From positions 62,001 through 126,000 of the forward strand of contig CAJCIC010000020.1 in NCBI GenBank assembly GCA_903970185.1: a stretch of DNA of 64,000 nucleotides. The letters are read 5' to 3'. Numbering within the stretch: the stretch's first letter is position 1; the number at the start of each line of letters is the position of its first letter. The notes beneath the pieces are model-generated. The model ran no database searches, had not been told where the DNA came from, and saw only the letters and a program-made list of their open reading frames with translations. The position numbers and the translations under genes were made by a program. This stretch comes from Gammaproteobacteria bacterium (GTDB lineage Bacteria > Pseudomonadota > Gammaproteobacteria > Burkholderiales > Burkholderiaceae_D). This document shows, in pieces, positions 7,342-16,403 of this stretch.

Positions 7342-9191
7342 GCGTTGGTGGAATCGATCAGATCGCCGCTGGCCAGTGCATTTTTTCTCTCGCCTGCAAA
7401 CTGCAGGCGATAAAGCATCGCGTAGACCCCGTCCTTTTGCAGCAGTTGCGCATGGGTTCCGATTTCAACGAGGCGCCCGGCCTCGAGCACGGCAATTCGA
7501 TCGGCGCGCTCGATGGTGGACAAGCGATGGGCAATCACGACCGTCGTGCGGTGCCGCATCAGTTCGTCCAGCGCGTCTTGCACGCGTCGCTCGGATTCCG
7601 AGTCCAGTGCCGAGGTCGCCTCGTCAAGAATCAGGATCGGAGCGTCCTTGAGGATGGCACGGGCGATTGCGAGTCTTTGCCGCTGGCCGCCAGATAAGCG
7701 CACGCCACGCTCGCCGATCATGGTGTCAAAGCCGGCTGGCAACTCTTCGATCAGGTCGAGCAGGTGCGCCGCCTTGGCCGCAGCGCGCAACTCGGCAGCG
7801 CTTGCAGCCCGCGTGCCGCCATAGGCGATGTTCGCTCCTATGGTGTCATTAAAGAGCACGACATCCTGACTGACGAGCGCAATCTGCGCACGCAAACTGG
7901 CGATGCGAATGTCTTCGATGGGCAGGTTATCGACCAGGATCTGGCCGCCGCTGGCGTGGTAAAAGCGTGGGATGAGATGCGCAAGGGTGGTCTTGCCACC
8001 GCCTGAGCCGCCTACCACGGCTAGCATTTCGCCGGGCGCAATCACCAGGCTCAGGCCCGAAAGGGCGTCGCGGCTGGCATTCGGATAGCGCATCGAGACA
8101 TCACGAAACTCGATTTCGCCTCGCGCACGCGTGATCTCGATCGTGCCCTGGTCATCTTCTGCGGGCTCGTCCATCAGACTGAACACCCCCTCCGCTGCGG
8201 CGAGCCCGCGCTCAAGCGGACCACTGATGTCGGCGAGCTGTTTCAGGGGCGCGAGCAGGCCGAGCATGGCGGCCATGAAGGAAATGAAGTCACCCGCGGT
8301 CATCTCGTGATTGCGCGCAAGCCTGAGGGCGAAGAACACCACTCCGGAAAATGCGATCGCCGTCAGGAGCTGCGTCACGGGCACCGTGCCAGAGCTCGTG
8401 ACCGTGATGCGCATCGAATTTCCACGCAGCCGGTCGATGGTGCGCTGGAAGACACTCTTGGCTTCTTTCTCGCCGCCATAGATCTTCACGACCTTCTGGC
8501 AATCAATGGTTTCCTGCACGACCCGCGTCAACTCGCCGGTCATATTCATGTTGTCGCGCGAGAGCTGGCGCATGCGCCTTGAAAAACGTCTGACCACGAT
8601 GGTTACAAGCGGCATCAAGACCAGCGAGAAAAGCGTCAGGCGCCAGTTGATCGTGATGAGCACGATCAAAAGAAACAGCGTCGCAAAGCCGTTGCGCACG
8701 ACATTGGTCAGAACACTGGTTGCCGTACCCATCACATTGGAGGCTTCGAAAACGATGCGCGAGACGATTTTCGACGAGGCATTGGCATCGAAAAAATCTG
8801 TGGGCAAGCTCACCATGCGCTCGAACATCCTGCGCCGCAGTTCCGCGAGCACGCGATTGCCGACGTAGGCCATCGCATAGGAGTTGATGAAGGTGAAGGT
8901 GCCACGCATGAGGAACAGCACGACGATGGCCAGCGGATAAAACCAGATCGGATGTTCGGTGTGGCCAGAAAAGCCCTGGTCGGTCAGGGGCTTGAGCAGC
9001 TTGGCAAAGAGCGCATCGGTCGTCGATGCGATGATCGAGCACAGCGTTCCCGCGAGAAAAATGGCCCAGTAAGGCCTAACGAAGCCCATCAGCCGCGAAT
9101 AGATATCAAGGCTTGGCAGGTGGGCGTCAGGGGCCAACGCCTTCGGCGTCGCGGCGCTTGCGCTTGCGGTTTGGACGGGCTGCTGTTCCAT
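7338..9191 (-). CDS. msbA: Lipid A ABC exporter MsbA
   Basis: A half-size ABC exporter (617 residues) that flips lipid A-core across the inner membrane. The first about 340 residues form six transmembrane segments; the ATPase domain carries Walker A GGSGGGKT (about 393), the VSQD Q-loop, the signature LSGGQRQR (about 497), Walker B LILDEA (about 517) and the IAHR switch. The N-terminal 25 residues are a polar Ala/Pro extension. Length and domain order match MsbA, and the flanking glycosyltransferases support a lipopolysaccharide role. It ends in a 4-base overlap with the next glycosyltransferase. Confidence 0.93.
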   Translation of the reverse strand: MEQQPVQTASASAATPKALAPDAHLPSLDIYSRLMGFVRPYWAIFLAGTLCSIIASTTDALFAKLLKPLTDQGFSGHTEHPIWFYPLAIVVLFLMRGTFTFINSYAMAYVGNRVLAELRRRMFERMVSLPTDFFDANASSKIVSRIVFEASNVMGTATSVLTNVVRNGFATLFLLIVLITINWRLTLFSLVLMPLVTIVVRRFSRRMRQLSRDNMNMTGELTRVVQETIDCQKVVKIYGGEKEAKSVFQRTIDRLRGNSMRITVTSSGTVPVTQLLTAIAFSGVVFFALRLARNHEMTAGDFISFMAAMLGLLAPLKQLADISGPLERGLAAAEGVFSLMDEPAEDDQGTIEITRARGEIEFRDVSMRYPNASRDALSGLSLVIAPGEMLAVVGGSGGGKTTLAHLIPRFYHASGGQILVDNLPIEDIRIASLRAQIALVSQDVVLFNDTIGANIAYGGTRAASAAELRAAAKAAHLLDLIEELPAGFDTMIGERGVRLSGGQRQRLAIARAILKDAPILILDEATSALDSESERRVQDALDELMRHRTTVVIAHRLSTIERADRIAVLEAGRLVEIGTHAQLLQKDGVYAMLYRLQFAGERKNALASGDLIDSTNA

Positions 9192-9257
9192 CAGATTGCG
9201 CCAAGTGCTGCCTGGCGCATCGCTAAACGCCCGATTTTACCACCCGCAGGCGCCCGG

Positions 9258-10427
9258 TCAGTGGCCGGGAAGGAGCTGGCGATAGAGCGCAAGGAGGCGC
9301 TCGCCCATGACGCCAAGGTCAAATTCCTCGGCGGTCTTGCGCGCTGCGGCGCGCATGGCATCGCGCGCGCGCGCATCGAGATCGGCAAAACGCGAGATAT
9401 GAGATGCCATGGGCTCCTCGTCAAGCGGCTCGCAAAGCCAGCCGTTGACGCCTTCGACGATGACCTCGCGTGCGCCACAGGCGCTTGTCGTTAGCACCGG
9501 CAAGCCAGAGGCGAGGGCCTCGAGCACTGCATTCGGAAAAGGATCGTAGAGCGTTGGCAGAATGAACGCATCGGCCATGGCGTAGTACGGAACGACATCG
9601 GATTGGACACCGACAAAGCGGCAGCGACTGGCAATGCCAAGCGCGCGGGCCTTTGCCTCGTAGCGCCGCTTGTGCCTGTCATCGCCAACGACCACGAGCA
9701 TCGACGTGCCGCCAGCGCGAGCGAGAGCGACTAGCGCTGCCAGAAGTCCCTTGCGCGCAAACCCGGAGCCCACGAAAAGCCAAACGCGCGCATCCTCTGC
9801 AATGGCAAGCCTTGCGCGCAGGTGCCGGCGCAAGGCTTCGCCGTGGCCGGGCTGAAAGCGCTTCAAGTCGACGCCGTTATAGATGACGTGAAGTTTGTTC
9901 GCATCGATCGCAAAGCGCGCCCGGATTTCGTCTCGCACCATCACCGAGTTGCAAATCACGGCTCTGAGCCGCGGGTGCTCGAACATGGCCTTCTCGACGC
10001 GGCACAAGTAGCGATGATGCGCGCTCAGAAAGACGCCAAGGCGGGACCAGGGCGATTGCACGCTGCGGCGCTTCTCCAGCCACACGGCATGCACGCCGTC
10101 GCCCGCCCGATAGACCTCGACGCCGGCAATTCGCTCATGGCTTTGCACCAGGTCGAAGGCGCTTTGGCGCAAGCACTGCCTGACGGCGCGGGCAAACCCG
10201 GCATCGCGCCAGGTTGCGCCAAGGTAGAAGGGATCACAGCGCGCCCAGGTAAAGTTCGCCGACCTCTGAACGCCGTCCCAGCGCCTTGCAAGCACCGTGA
10301 CTTTCAGACCGGCGCTGATCAGGGTACCAAGTGCGAGGTTGACGAAGTGCTCGGCGCCGCCCGTCGGTTGATATCGTGCCCGCACGATGGCAAGACGCAG
10401 GCCGCTGCCGTCAAGATCAGATCGCAT
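9258..10427 (-). CDS. Glycosyltransferase family 4, WaaG-like
   Basis: A 389-residue GT-B glycosyltransferase with features of the lipopolysaccharide core glucosyltransferase WaaG: N-terminal LAIVRARYQPTGGAE, central YNGVDL, FVGSGFARKGL before the donor domain, and the terminal ILPTLYDPFPNAVLEALASGLPV motif. The ATG at 10427 begins 11 bases before the stop of the upstream GT9 gene, which is usual for coupled genes; longer upstream starts would run far into that gene. It probably adds a hexose to the core oligosaccharide, by analogy and context. Confidence 0.87.
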   Translation of the reverse strand: MRSDLDGSGLRLAIVRARYQPTGGAEHFVNLALGTLISAGLKVTVLARRWDGVQRSANFTWARCDPFYLGATWRDAGFARAVRQCLRQSAFDLVQSHERIAGVEVYRAGDGVHAVWLEKRRSVQSPWSRLGVFLSAHHRYLCRVEKAMFEHPRLRAVICNSVMVRDEIRARFAIDANKLHVIYNGVDLKRFQPGHGEALRRHLRARLAIAEDARVWLFVGSGFARKGLLAALVALARAGGTSMLVVVGDDRHKRRYEAKARALGIASRCRFVGVQSDVVPYYAMADAFILPTLYDPFPNAVLEALASGLPVLTTSACGAREVIVEGVNGWLCEPLDEEPMASHISRFADLDARARDAMRAAARKTAEEFDLGVMGERLLALYRQLLPGH

Positions 10428-11589
10428 TGAGCGGATCGGATTCCTCGATGACTTCATCAAAAGCCTTGAGCACGCGGCTAAGCGGCAGCTGCACCAGGCA
10501 CTGACTGACCTTGCTGCCACCGCAGCCGTCCTGGCCGCAAGGCCTGCAGGTGAATTCGCTCATGGTGACGACACGATAGACGAGGGATCCGTCGCCGCGC
10601 CACGGTCCCCAGTTATCTTCGCCTGACGGCCCGAATAACGCCACGGTGGGCGTGCCCATCGCCGCTGCGATATGCATCGGCGCGGAATCGATGCCAATGA
10701 ATGCGCGCGCGCCGCCGATGATCGCAGCAAGGCGATTCAGCGTGCCTGGCACGTTGGCCAGGACGAGATCGGCCACAGGGGATAAAGCGCTGGCCAGCAC
10801 CGCTGCTGCGATCTCGGTGACCATGGCTTGCTCGCGCTCGCCCGGACCGCAACTCAGGATCACGACGAAACCGCGCTTCAGAAGCGCCTTGATGAGGTCG
10901 GCATTTTTTTCGACTGGCCAGCACTTGAACATCCAGCGGCTCGTCGGCTGCACGACGACGTAGGGTCTTGTCACCGCGTTTTGGGCGAGAAATGCAGCCG
11001 CCTGGTCACGGGCTTTTGCATCGGGGACGAGCTTTAATGCGGGCGGCACGTCGATCCCCAGGCCCAGGCGCCGCAACGCGTCGCAGTGCTGCTCGACAAC
11101 ATGTCGTGACAGCAGGGGATTGCCCGAGGAAACACTCGATGCATTGATATAGAAGTGACTGAACGAACCGCGCCAGAAGCGATCGGCACGGCGCAGTCTG
11201 GGCGCAATCGAAACCGGCGTTCGCAGCCATCGCGACAGCCACGCACCGCGCTTGTGATCGCTCAGATGAATGAGAAGATCGTAGTTTCTGGCCCTGACCT
11301 TGCGCATGAAGCGCCATTCATTGGCCATCTTGGAGAGCGACGAGTGGCCTGCATTGCCCTTCTGAACCGTGAAGATCTCGCGAATGTCGGAGTTATTTTC
11401 AAGCAGCGCGCGCGTCTCGGCATACACCAGCACGTCAATCTCGACGCCGGCAATGGCCGCGCGCAAGCTTGCGTAGATCGGCGAAGTCAGCAACACGTCG
11501 CCGTGGTGGCGCAGCATCACGACGATGACGCGCCTCACCCGGCCCAGATCGATTGCATCGTCAGGACGAGCCAAGAGCGTGGCCGTCAC
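10417..11589 (-). CDS. Glycosyltransferase family 9, heptosyltransferase-like (WaaQ type)
   Basis: A 390-residue ADP-heptose:LPS heptosyltransferase-like enzyme. The N-terminal HHGDVLLTSPI block and the C-terminal GIDSAPMHIAAAMGTPTVALFGPSGEDNW block are diagnostic of family 9, and the VVQPTSRWMFKCW segment is typical of the WaaQ (heptosyltransferase III) branch. A Cys-rich tail (TCRPCGQDGCGGSKVSQCL) is also usual there. I take the GTG at 11589, whose GTGA overlaps the dnaE stop; an in-frame ATG at 11634 would overlap dnaE by 49 bases. It acts at the cytoplasmic face of the inner membrane. Confidence 0.88.
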   Translation of the reverse strand: MTATLLARPDDAIDLGRVRRVIVVMLRHHGDVLLTSPIYASLRAAIAGVEIDVLVYAETRALLENNSDIREIFTVQKGNAGHSSLSKMANEWRFMRKVRARNYDLLIHLSDHKRGAWLSRWLRTPVSIAPRLRRADRFWRGSFSHFYINASSVSSGNPLLSRHVVEQHCDALRRLGLGIDVPPALKLVPDAKARDQAAAFLAQNAVTRPYVVVQPTSRWMFKCWPVEKNADLIKALLKRGFVVILSCGPGEREQAMVTEIAAAVLASALSPVADLVLANVPGTLNRLAAIIGGARAFIGIDSAPMHIAAAMGTPTVALFGPSGEDNWGPWRGDGSLVYRVVTMSEFTCRPCGQDGCGGSKVSQCLVQLPLSRVLKAFDEVIEESDPLNAI

Positions 11590-14500
11590 GAGCTTCCCGG
11601 ATAGGTGAATTCGACATTCTCGGGCAAGAGCCATTCGGCCAGATGGCCACTTAACTGCTCGGTCGGCAAGACGCGCCAGGCATCGCCTAGCGTCACCTCG
11701 CATTGCGCCTTGCCATTGTGGTAGGCGATGGTCACCGGGCAGCCGCTCGCCTCGGCATCCCCTGCTGGCAGGCGATGCGGGGCCAGCAGCTCGATCAAGC
11801 GGCGCGCATCGGACTTGCCGTTCATCGAAAGCTTGAGCGCGCGCGCGAACTGCGCGCGCGCCAGTGCGAGATCGAAAATCTTGTCTGCCGTCATGCGCAG
11901 CCCGCCGCTGAAATCGTCGTTTCGAATCACGCCCTGGACGATCACCAGTTCATCTTCGCGCAAGCGTGCGCGGTGCTTCTCGGCGAGTTCGCTAAAGATC
12001 ATCACTTCAAGCTGCGCGGAGCCATCGTCAAGCGACACGATCAGCATCTTGCCACGTCGTGTCATCTGCGGCCTGACGGCAGTGACAACGCCTGCGGCCA
12101 TCTGCGGCTCGCGCGCCGCAGCAAGCGAGATCAGGGGCGTGCGCGAAAAGCGTCTCACTTCATGCTCGAAGGCCGTGAACAGGTGGCCCGAGAAATAGAA
12201 TCCGAGCGCGGCCTTCTCCTCGGTCAGCCGTTCCTTGTCGGTGAAAGGACGCACCTTGACGAGATCGAAATCGGCTTTTCCTGAAGTGCCTTCATCGAAC
12301 ATGTCAAACAGGCTGACCTGGTTGAGGTTGGCCTCGGCGTGTTCGGCGGCATCGATTGCGCGCCCGACCGACGCAAGCAGGCTCGAGCGATCGGTCTCGA
12401 TCGCGTCAAACGCGCCCGCGCGAATCAGTCCCTCGATCGCGCGGCGATTGACAAGACGTTTGTCGATGCGGCGGCAAAAGTCGTAAAGGTCGGTAAACGG
12501 GCCACTTGCTCGCGCCAGAACGAGCGCCTCAATGGCACTGCTTCCGGTTCCCTTGACGGCACCCAGGCCATAACGGATGGCGCGCGCCTTGCCGGTTTGG
12601 TCGGTTCTGATCGGCGTGAAATGATATTCCGAGTGGTTGATGTCAGGCGGCAAGACGGCAAGCGCAAGCGAACGCTTGGCATCTTCGATCAGGACTTTGA
12701 CCTTGTCGGTATCGTCAAGCGCAGCAGAAAGGTTGGCCGCCATGAATTCGGCGGGAAAGTGGACCTTGAGCCAGCCGGTCTGATAGGCCAGGAGCGCGTA
12801 CGCGGCAGCGTGCGACTTGTTAAAGCCGTAGCCGGCAAACTTCTCCATCAAATCGAAGATCACGTCGGCCTTGGCGCCGGTGAGCCCGTTGGCTGTCGCG
12901 CCAGCGCTGAAAATGGCCCGGTGCGTCGCCATCTCGTCGGGTTTTTTCTTGCCCATGGCACGCCGCAGGAGGTCGGCCGCGCCAAGTGAATAGCCGCCGA
13001 TGATCTGTGCCATCTGCATCACCTGCTCCTGATAGACCATGATGCCGTAGGTCTCTTCGAGCACCGGCCTGACACGCGGGTCCGGATATTCGAAGCGTTC
13101 GCCCTTGCGCCTCGCGATGAAGTCAGGAATCAGATCCATCGGCCCTGGCCGATACAGCGCAACCAGCGCGATGATGTCCTCAAAGCGATCGGGCTTGGCG
13201 TCCTTCAACATGGTTTGCATGCCGCGGCTTTCCAGCTGGAAGACAGCAACCGTCTCGGCGCGCTGCAACAGCTTGTAGACGGCAGCGTCATCAAGCGCAA
13301 TCGCACCCAGATCGAACCTGGCGAATTCCGGATAGAGCCTGCGCACATGGCGTGTCGCCCAATTGAGGATGGTAAGCGTGGTCAGTCCGAGAAAGTCGAA
13401 TTTGACGAGGCCCGCGGCCTCGACGTCATCCTTGTCGTACTGGCTGACGATATTTTCCGATCCGGGTTGGGTATAAAGCGGCGAATAGTCGGTGAGCTTG
13501 CCCGGGGCGATCAGTACGCCGCCCGCGTGCATGCCAACGTTGCGCGTCAAACCCTCCACCGCTTCGGCAAGCTCAAGCAGTTCCCGCACTTCGTCTTCGC
13601 GCGATTCGCGTTCGGCAAGCAGCGGCTCCTCGCGCCTCGCATCGGCAATGGTCACAAGGCGGCCCGGCTTGAACGGAATCAGCTTGGCGATGCCATCGAC
13701 GAAATTGAACGGCAGGTCAAGCACGCGGCCAATGTCGCGCACGGCCGCCTTGGCCGCCATGGTGCCAAAGGTTGCAATCTGCGCGACCGACTCGGCGCCG
13801 TATTTGTGCCGCACGTAGTCGATGACGCGATCACGTCCGACCTGACAAAAATCGATGTCGAAGTCGGGCATCGACACGCGGTCGGGATTGAGAAAGCGCT
13901 CAAACAGCAGGTTGTAGGCCAGCGGGTCAAGGTCGGTGATGCCGAGGCAATAGGCCACGAGCGACCCCGCGCCGGAACCCCGGCCAGGGCCAACCGGCAC
14001 ATCGTTGTTGCGGGCCCAGCCGATGAAATCGGCGACGATCAGGAAGTAGCCCGGAAAACCCATGCCAACGATGGTGTCGGTCTCAAAAGCCAGCCGTGTC
14101 TCGTATCGCTCGCGAACCGATTCGCGCAACGCGGCATCGGGATAAAGCTGCTCAAGTCTGCGCGCAAGGCCAGCCTTTGCCTGCAGCGCCAGGTAGGCGT
14201 CGATGCCCTCGCCGTGTGGCGTCGGAAAAGGTGGCAGATGAGCCCGACCGAGTTCCAGCGTGAGATTGCAGCGCTTGGCGATCTCCACCGAATTTTCAAT
14301 TGCGCTTGGCAAGTCGGCAAACGCCGCTAGCATCTCGTCTTGCGAACGGAAGTACTGCTCTGGCGTGTGGCGCCTGATGCGGCGCGGGTTTCCCAGGATC
14401 TCGCCCTCGGCGATACACACGCGCGCCTCATGCGCGCGGTACTCCTCGGCCAGCGTAAACTGCACCGGGTGGGTGGCTACCACCGGAAGCTTCAGCCGTG

Positions 14501-15074
14501 CGGCAAGCGCGGTTGCGCTTGCGATGTAGGATTCGGCCTGCGCCTGTCCGTAGCGCTGCAGCTCGATGTAAAAACGTCCCGGGAAAAGCGCGGCAAGCCG
14601 CAGCGCCAGGCGATCGGCAAGGTCGTTCTGACCGTTGCCCAATGCCTCGCCGATTTCGCCGGCTTGGGCCCCGGAGAGCGCAATCAAGCCTTCGGTGCCG
14701 AGGCTTTCGAACCACTCCAATCGCACTTCCGGATGCCCGCGCGACTGATTCTCAAGCCAGGCTTTGGAGATCAGGTTGCAAAGTCGCAGATAGCCCGCCC
14801 GATTCTGGACGAGAAGCAGCATGCGCGAGGGCCGGTCAGCCGCGCCACTGCGTTTGCCGCCCTCGATCCAGACGTCGCAGCCCGCGATCGGCTTGATGCC
14901 GTTGCTGCGCGCTGCGCGGTAGAACTTGATCAGGCCAAAAAGATTGCCGAGATCGGTCAAGGCCAGCGCGCCCTGGCCATCTAGAGCGGCCTTCTCGACG
15001 ACCCGGTCAAGACGCACCATGCCATCCGAGATCGAATACTCGGAATGCATGCGAAGATGCACAAAACGGGTCAA
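11586..15074 (-). CDS. dnaE: DNA polymerase III alpha subunit
   Basis: The replicative polymerase catalytic subunit, 1162 residues, which matches the normal length of DnaE1. The N-terminal PHP domain begins FVHLRMHSEYSISDG. The catalytic Asp pair lies in PDFDIDF at about residues 401-407, with the third acidic position further on in the palm. The GPGRGSGAGSLVAYCLGITD segment upstream, the helix-hairpin-helix region and the C-terminal OB fold (LIVSLDDGSAQLEVMIF) follow in order. It heads an unbroken minus-strand series with the lipopolysaccharide genes and is joined to the GT9 gene by a 4-base overlap. Confidence 0.97.
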   Translation of the reverse strand: MTRFVHLRMHSEYSISDGMVRLDRVVEKAALDGQGALALTDLGNLFGLIKFYRAARSNGIKPIAGCDVWIEGGKRSGAADRPSRMLLLVQNRAGYLRLCNLISKAWLENQSRGHPEVRLEWFESLGTEGLIALSGAQAGEIGEALGNGQNDLADRLALRLAALFPGRFYIELQRYGQAQAESYIASATALAARLKLPVVATHPVQFTLAEEYRAHEARVCIAEGEILGNPRRIRRHTPEQYFRSQDEMLAAFADLPSAIENSVEIAKRCNLTLELGRAHLPPFPTPHGEGIDAYLALQAKAGLARRLEQLYPDAALRESVRERYETRLAFETDTIVGMGFPGYFLIVADFIGWARNNDVPVGPGRGSGAGSLVAYCLGITDLDPLAYNLLFERFLNPDRVSMPDFDIDFCQVGRDRVIDYVRHKYGAESVAQIATFGTMAAKAAVRDIGRVLDLPFNFVDGIAKLIPFKPGRLVTIADARREEPLLAERESREDEVRELLELAEAVEGLTRNVGMHAGGVLIAPGKLTDYSPLYTQPGSENIVSQYDKDDVEAAGLVKFDFLGLTTLTILNWATRHVRRLYPEFARFDLGAIALDDAAVYKLLQRAETVAVFQLESRGMQTMLKDAKPDRFEDIIALVALYRPGPMDLIPDFIARRKGERFEYPDPRVRPVLEETYGIMVYQEQVMQMAQIIGGYSLGAADLLRRAMGKKKPDEMATHRAIFSAGATANGLTGAKADVIFDLMEKFAGYGFNKSHAAAYALLAYQTGWLKVHFPAEFMAANLSAALDDTDKVKVLIEDAKRSLALAVLPPDINHSEYHFTPIRTDQTGKARAIRYGLGAVKGTGSSAIEALVLARASGPFTDLYDFCRRIDKRLVNRRAIEGLIRAGAFDAIETDRSSLLASVGRAIDAAEHAEANLNQVSLFDMFDEGTSGKADFDLVKVRPFTDKERLTEEKAALGFYFSGHLFTAFEHEVRRFSRTPLISLAAAREPQMAAGVVTAVRPQMTRRGKMLIVSLDDGSAQLEVMIFSELAEKHRARLREDELVIVQGVIRNDDFSGGLRMTADKIFDLALARAQFARALKLSMNGKSDARRLIELLAPHRLPAGDAEASGCPVTIAYHNGKAQCEVTLGDAWRVLPTEQLSGHLAEWLLPENVEFTYPGSS

Positions 15075-15503
15075 GGGGGGTGCCGTGTGGAATTGCCAGT
15101 CGCCATTTTAACGGCTCCCGCATCGAATACCGCGTCCGGATGACGAATGCGTCGATCTGTTGCGCAACTCGCCTGCGCACGCGTGTGAGAAGACGCGCTC
15201 TCAATCGCGCCGCAAGGCCTCGTCGTCAATCGCAAGGATGACAGCGTAGCGAGCAGCGCTTGCATTTTTCCTGATGCCTCTTTACAATCGTGAACAAACA
15301 TTCAGCAACCCGGTGCTCGACTGACCCGGTGCAGTCATCCCGAAGCGGCAATCCGATACGGGTTGGTTCCCCGATGTTCCATGCTGGAGCGGCGTGGCGC
15401 AGCTTGTCCCAGTGCGCCACAGAATCGATGGGCCAGGACGCAGAGCACCGCGCCGTTCGCATCCTCTTCTCTTTCGCCCGCGGCGCGAGCCATCGCGAAG
15501 GAG
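15075..15503. other. Divergent intergenic region between dnaE and trhO
   Basis: About 430 bases without a convincing gene. The left part should carry the dnaE promoter, which I could not place with confidence. The right part holds a good sigma-70-like promoter for trhO (15260-15288), a long predicted leader with an 8-base perfect stem (GTGGCGCA 15394-15401, TGCGCCAC 15413-15420) and a 5-base stem GACTG/CAGTC around 15320-15337. Confidence 0.6.
15260..15288 (+). promoter_or_regulatory. Predicted promoter of trhO
   Basis: TTGCAT at 15260-15265 and TACAAT at 15283-15288 are separated by 17 bases. The -10 matches five of six consensus bases; the -35 matches mainly in its TTG. A transcript from here would have a leader of about 210 bases. 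Confidence 0.45.
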
Positions 15504-16403
15504 ATGGAAGTCAAAAACAAGCGCATGGACATCGTCAACATTGCCGCCTATCGTTTCGTGCCCCTGCCCGATCCTGCGCTGTTGCGCGAACCGCTCAAGA
15601 CACTATGCAAGGCGTTGGGCCTGAAAGGCACGATTCTCCTTGCGCCCGAGGGCGTTAATTTCTTTCTTGCGGGCAGCGCGCCTGCAATCGACGATTTCGT
15701 TTGCCGTCTCGAGGGCGACGAACGCTTTGCACCACTATTCAAGGACATTCCGATCAAGCGCAGCGTCTCCGCCGAGCAGCCGTTTCGACGCATGCTGGTG
15801 CGCATCAAAAAGGAAATCATCACGATGCGCGAACCGGCGCTTGCACCATCGCTGGGTCGCGCCCCTGCGGTGTCGGCGCGAACGCTCGCGCGCTGGCTTG
15901 ATCAAGGCGAAGACGACAGCGGCAAGCCGATCCTGCTCCTTGACACACGCAATGCGTTCGAAGTCGACCTCGGGACGTTTGACCATTCAGTCAGGCTCGA
16001 TATCGCGCGCTTTAGCGACTTTCCCGGCGCCTTTCGCAATGCCCTGGCGACGGGCGCAATCAACCCCGGCGGCCAACATATCGTCACTTTTTGCACCGGC
16101 GGCATCCGCTGCGAGAAGGCCGCGCTGTTTCTGGCAAAAGAAGGCGCCGCGGACGTATCGCAGCTCGATGGCGGCATCCTCAAATACTTCGAAGAGGTCG
16201 GCTCGTCGCACTGGCACGGCGAGTGTTTCGTGTTCGACGACCGCGTCGCGCTCAATGCCGAACTCCTGCCCACGAACACGGTCCAGTGCTACGCCTGCCG
16301 CGCCGTGGTCACACCCGCCGAGCAGGCCGATCGGCGCTATCAACGCGGTGTCTCCTGTCCGCACTGCGCAAAGGCCGAAGCGGTCAGCCTGGAAGCGACT
16401 TAG
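15504..16403 (+). CDS. trhO: tRNA uridine(34) hydroxylase TrhO (YceA), rhodanese-like
   Basis: TrhO forms 5-hydroxyuridine at the wobble position of a set of tRNAs, using oxygen. The 299-residue protein has an N-terminal ferredoxin-like domain (NIAAYRFVPL, KGTILLAPEGVNFFLAG) and a rhodanese domain with the catalytic loop CTGGIRCEKA, nucleophile Cys197. A Cys-rich C-terminus (CYACRAVV, CPHC) is typical of this family. An ATG at 15525 is an alternative start; 15504 is directly preceded by AAGGAG, which is unusually close. The last 20 bases overlap the convergent diguanylate cyclase gene. Confidence 0.9.
   Translation: MEVKNKRMDIVNIAAYRFVPLPDPALLREPLKTLCKALGLKGTILLAPEGVNFFLAGSAPAIDDFVCRLEGDERFAPLFKDIPIKRSVSAEQPFRRMLVRIKKEIITMREPALAPSLGRAPAVSARTLARWLDQGEDDSGKPILLLDTRNAFEVDLGTFDHSVRLDIARFSDFPGAFRNALATGAINPGGQHIVTFCTGGIRCEKAALFLAKEGAADVSQLDGGILKYFEEVGSSHWHGECFVFDDRVALNAELLPTNTVQCYACRAVVTPAEQADRRYQRGVSCPHCAKAEAVSLEAT

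Noticed and set aside
13215-14330. Plus-strand open frame of 371 codons inside dnaE
   Set aside because: Exact mirror of conserved DnaE coding sequence; no recognisable protein.
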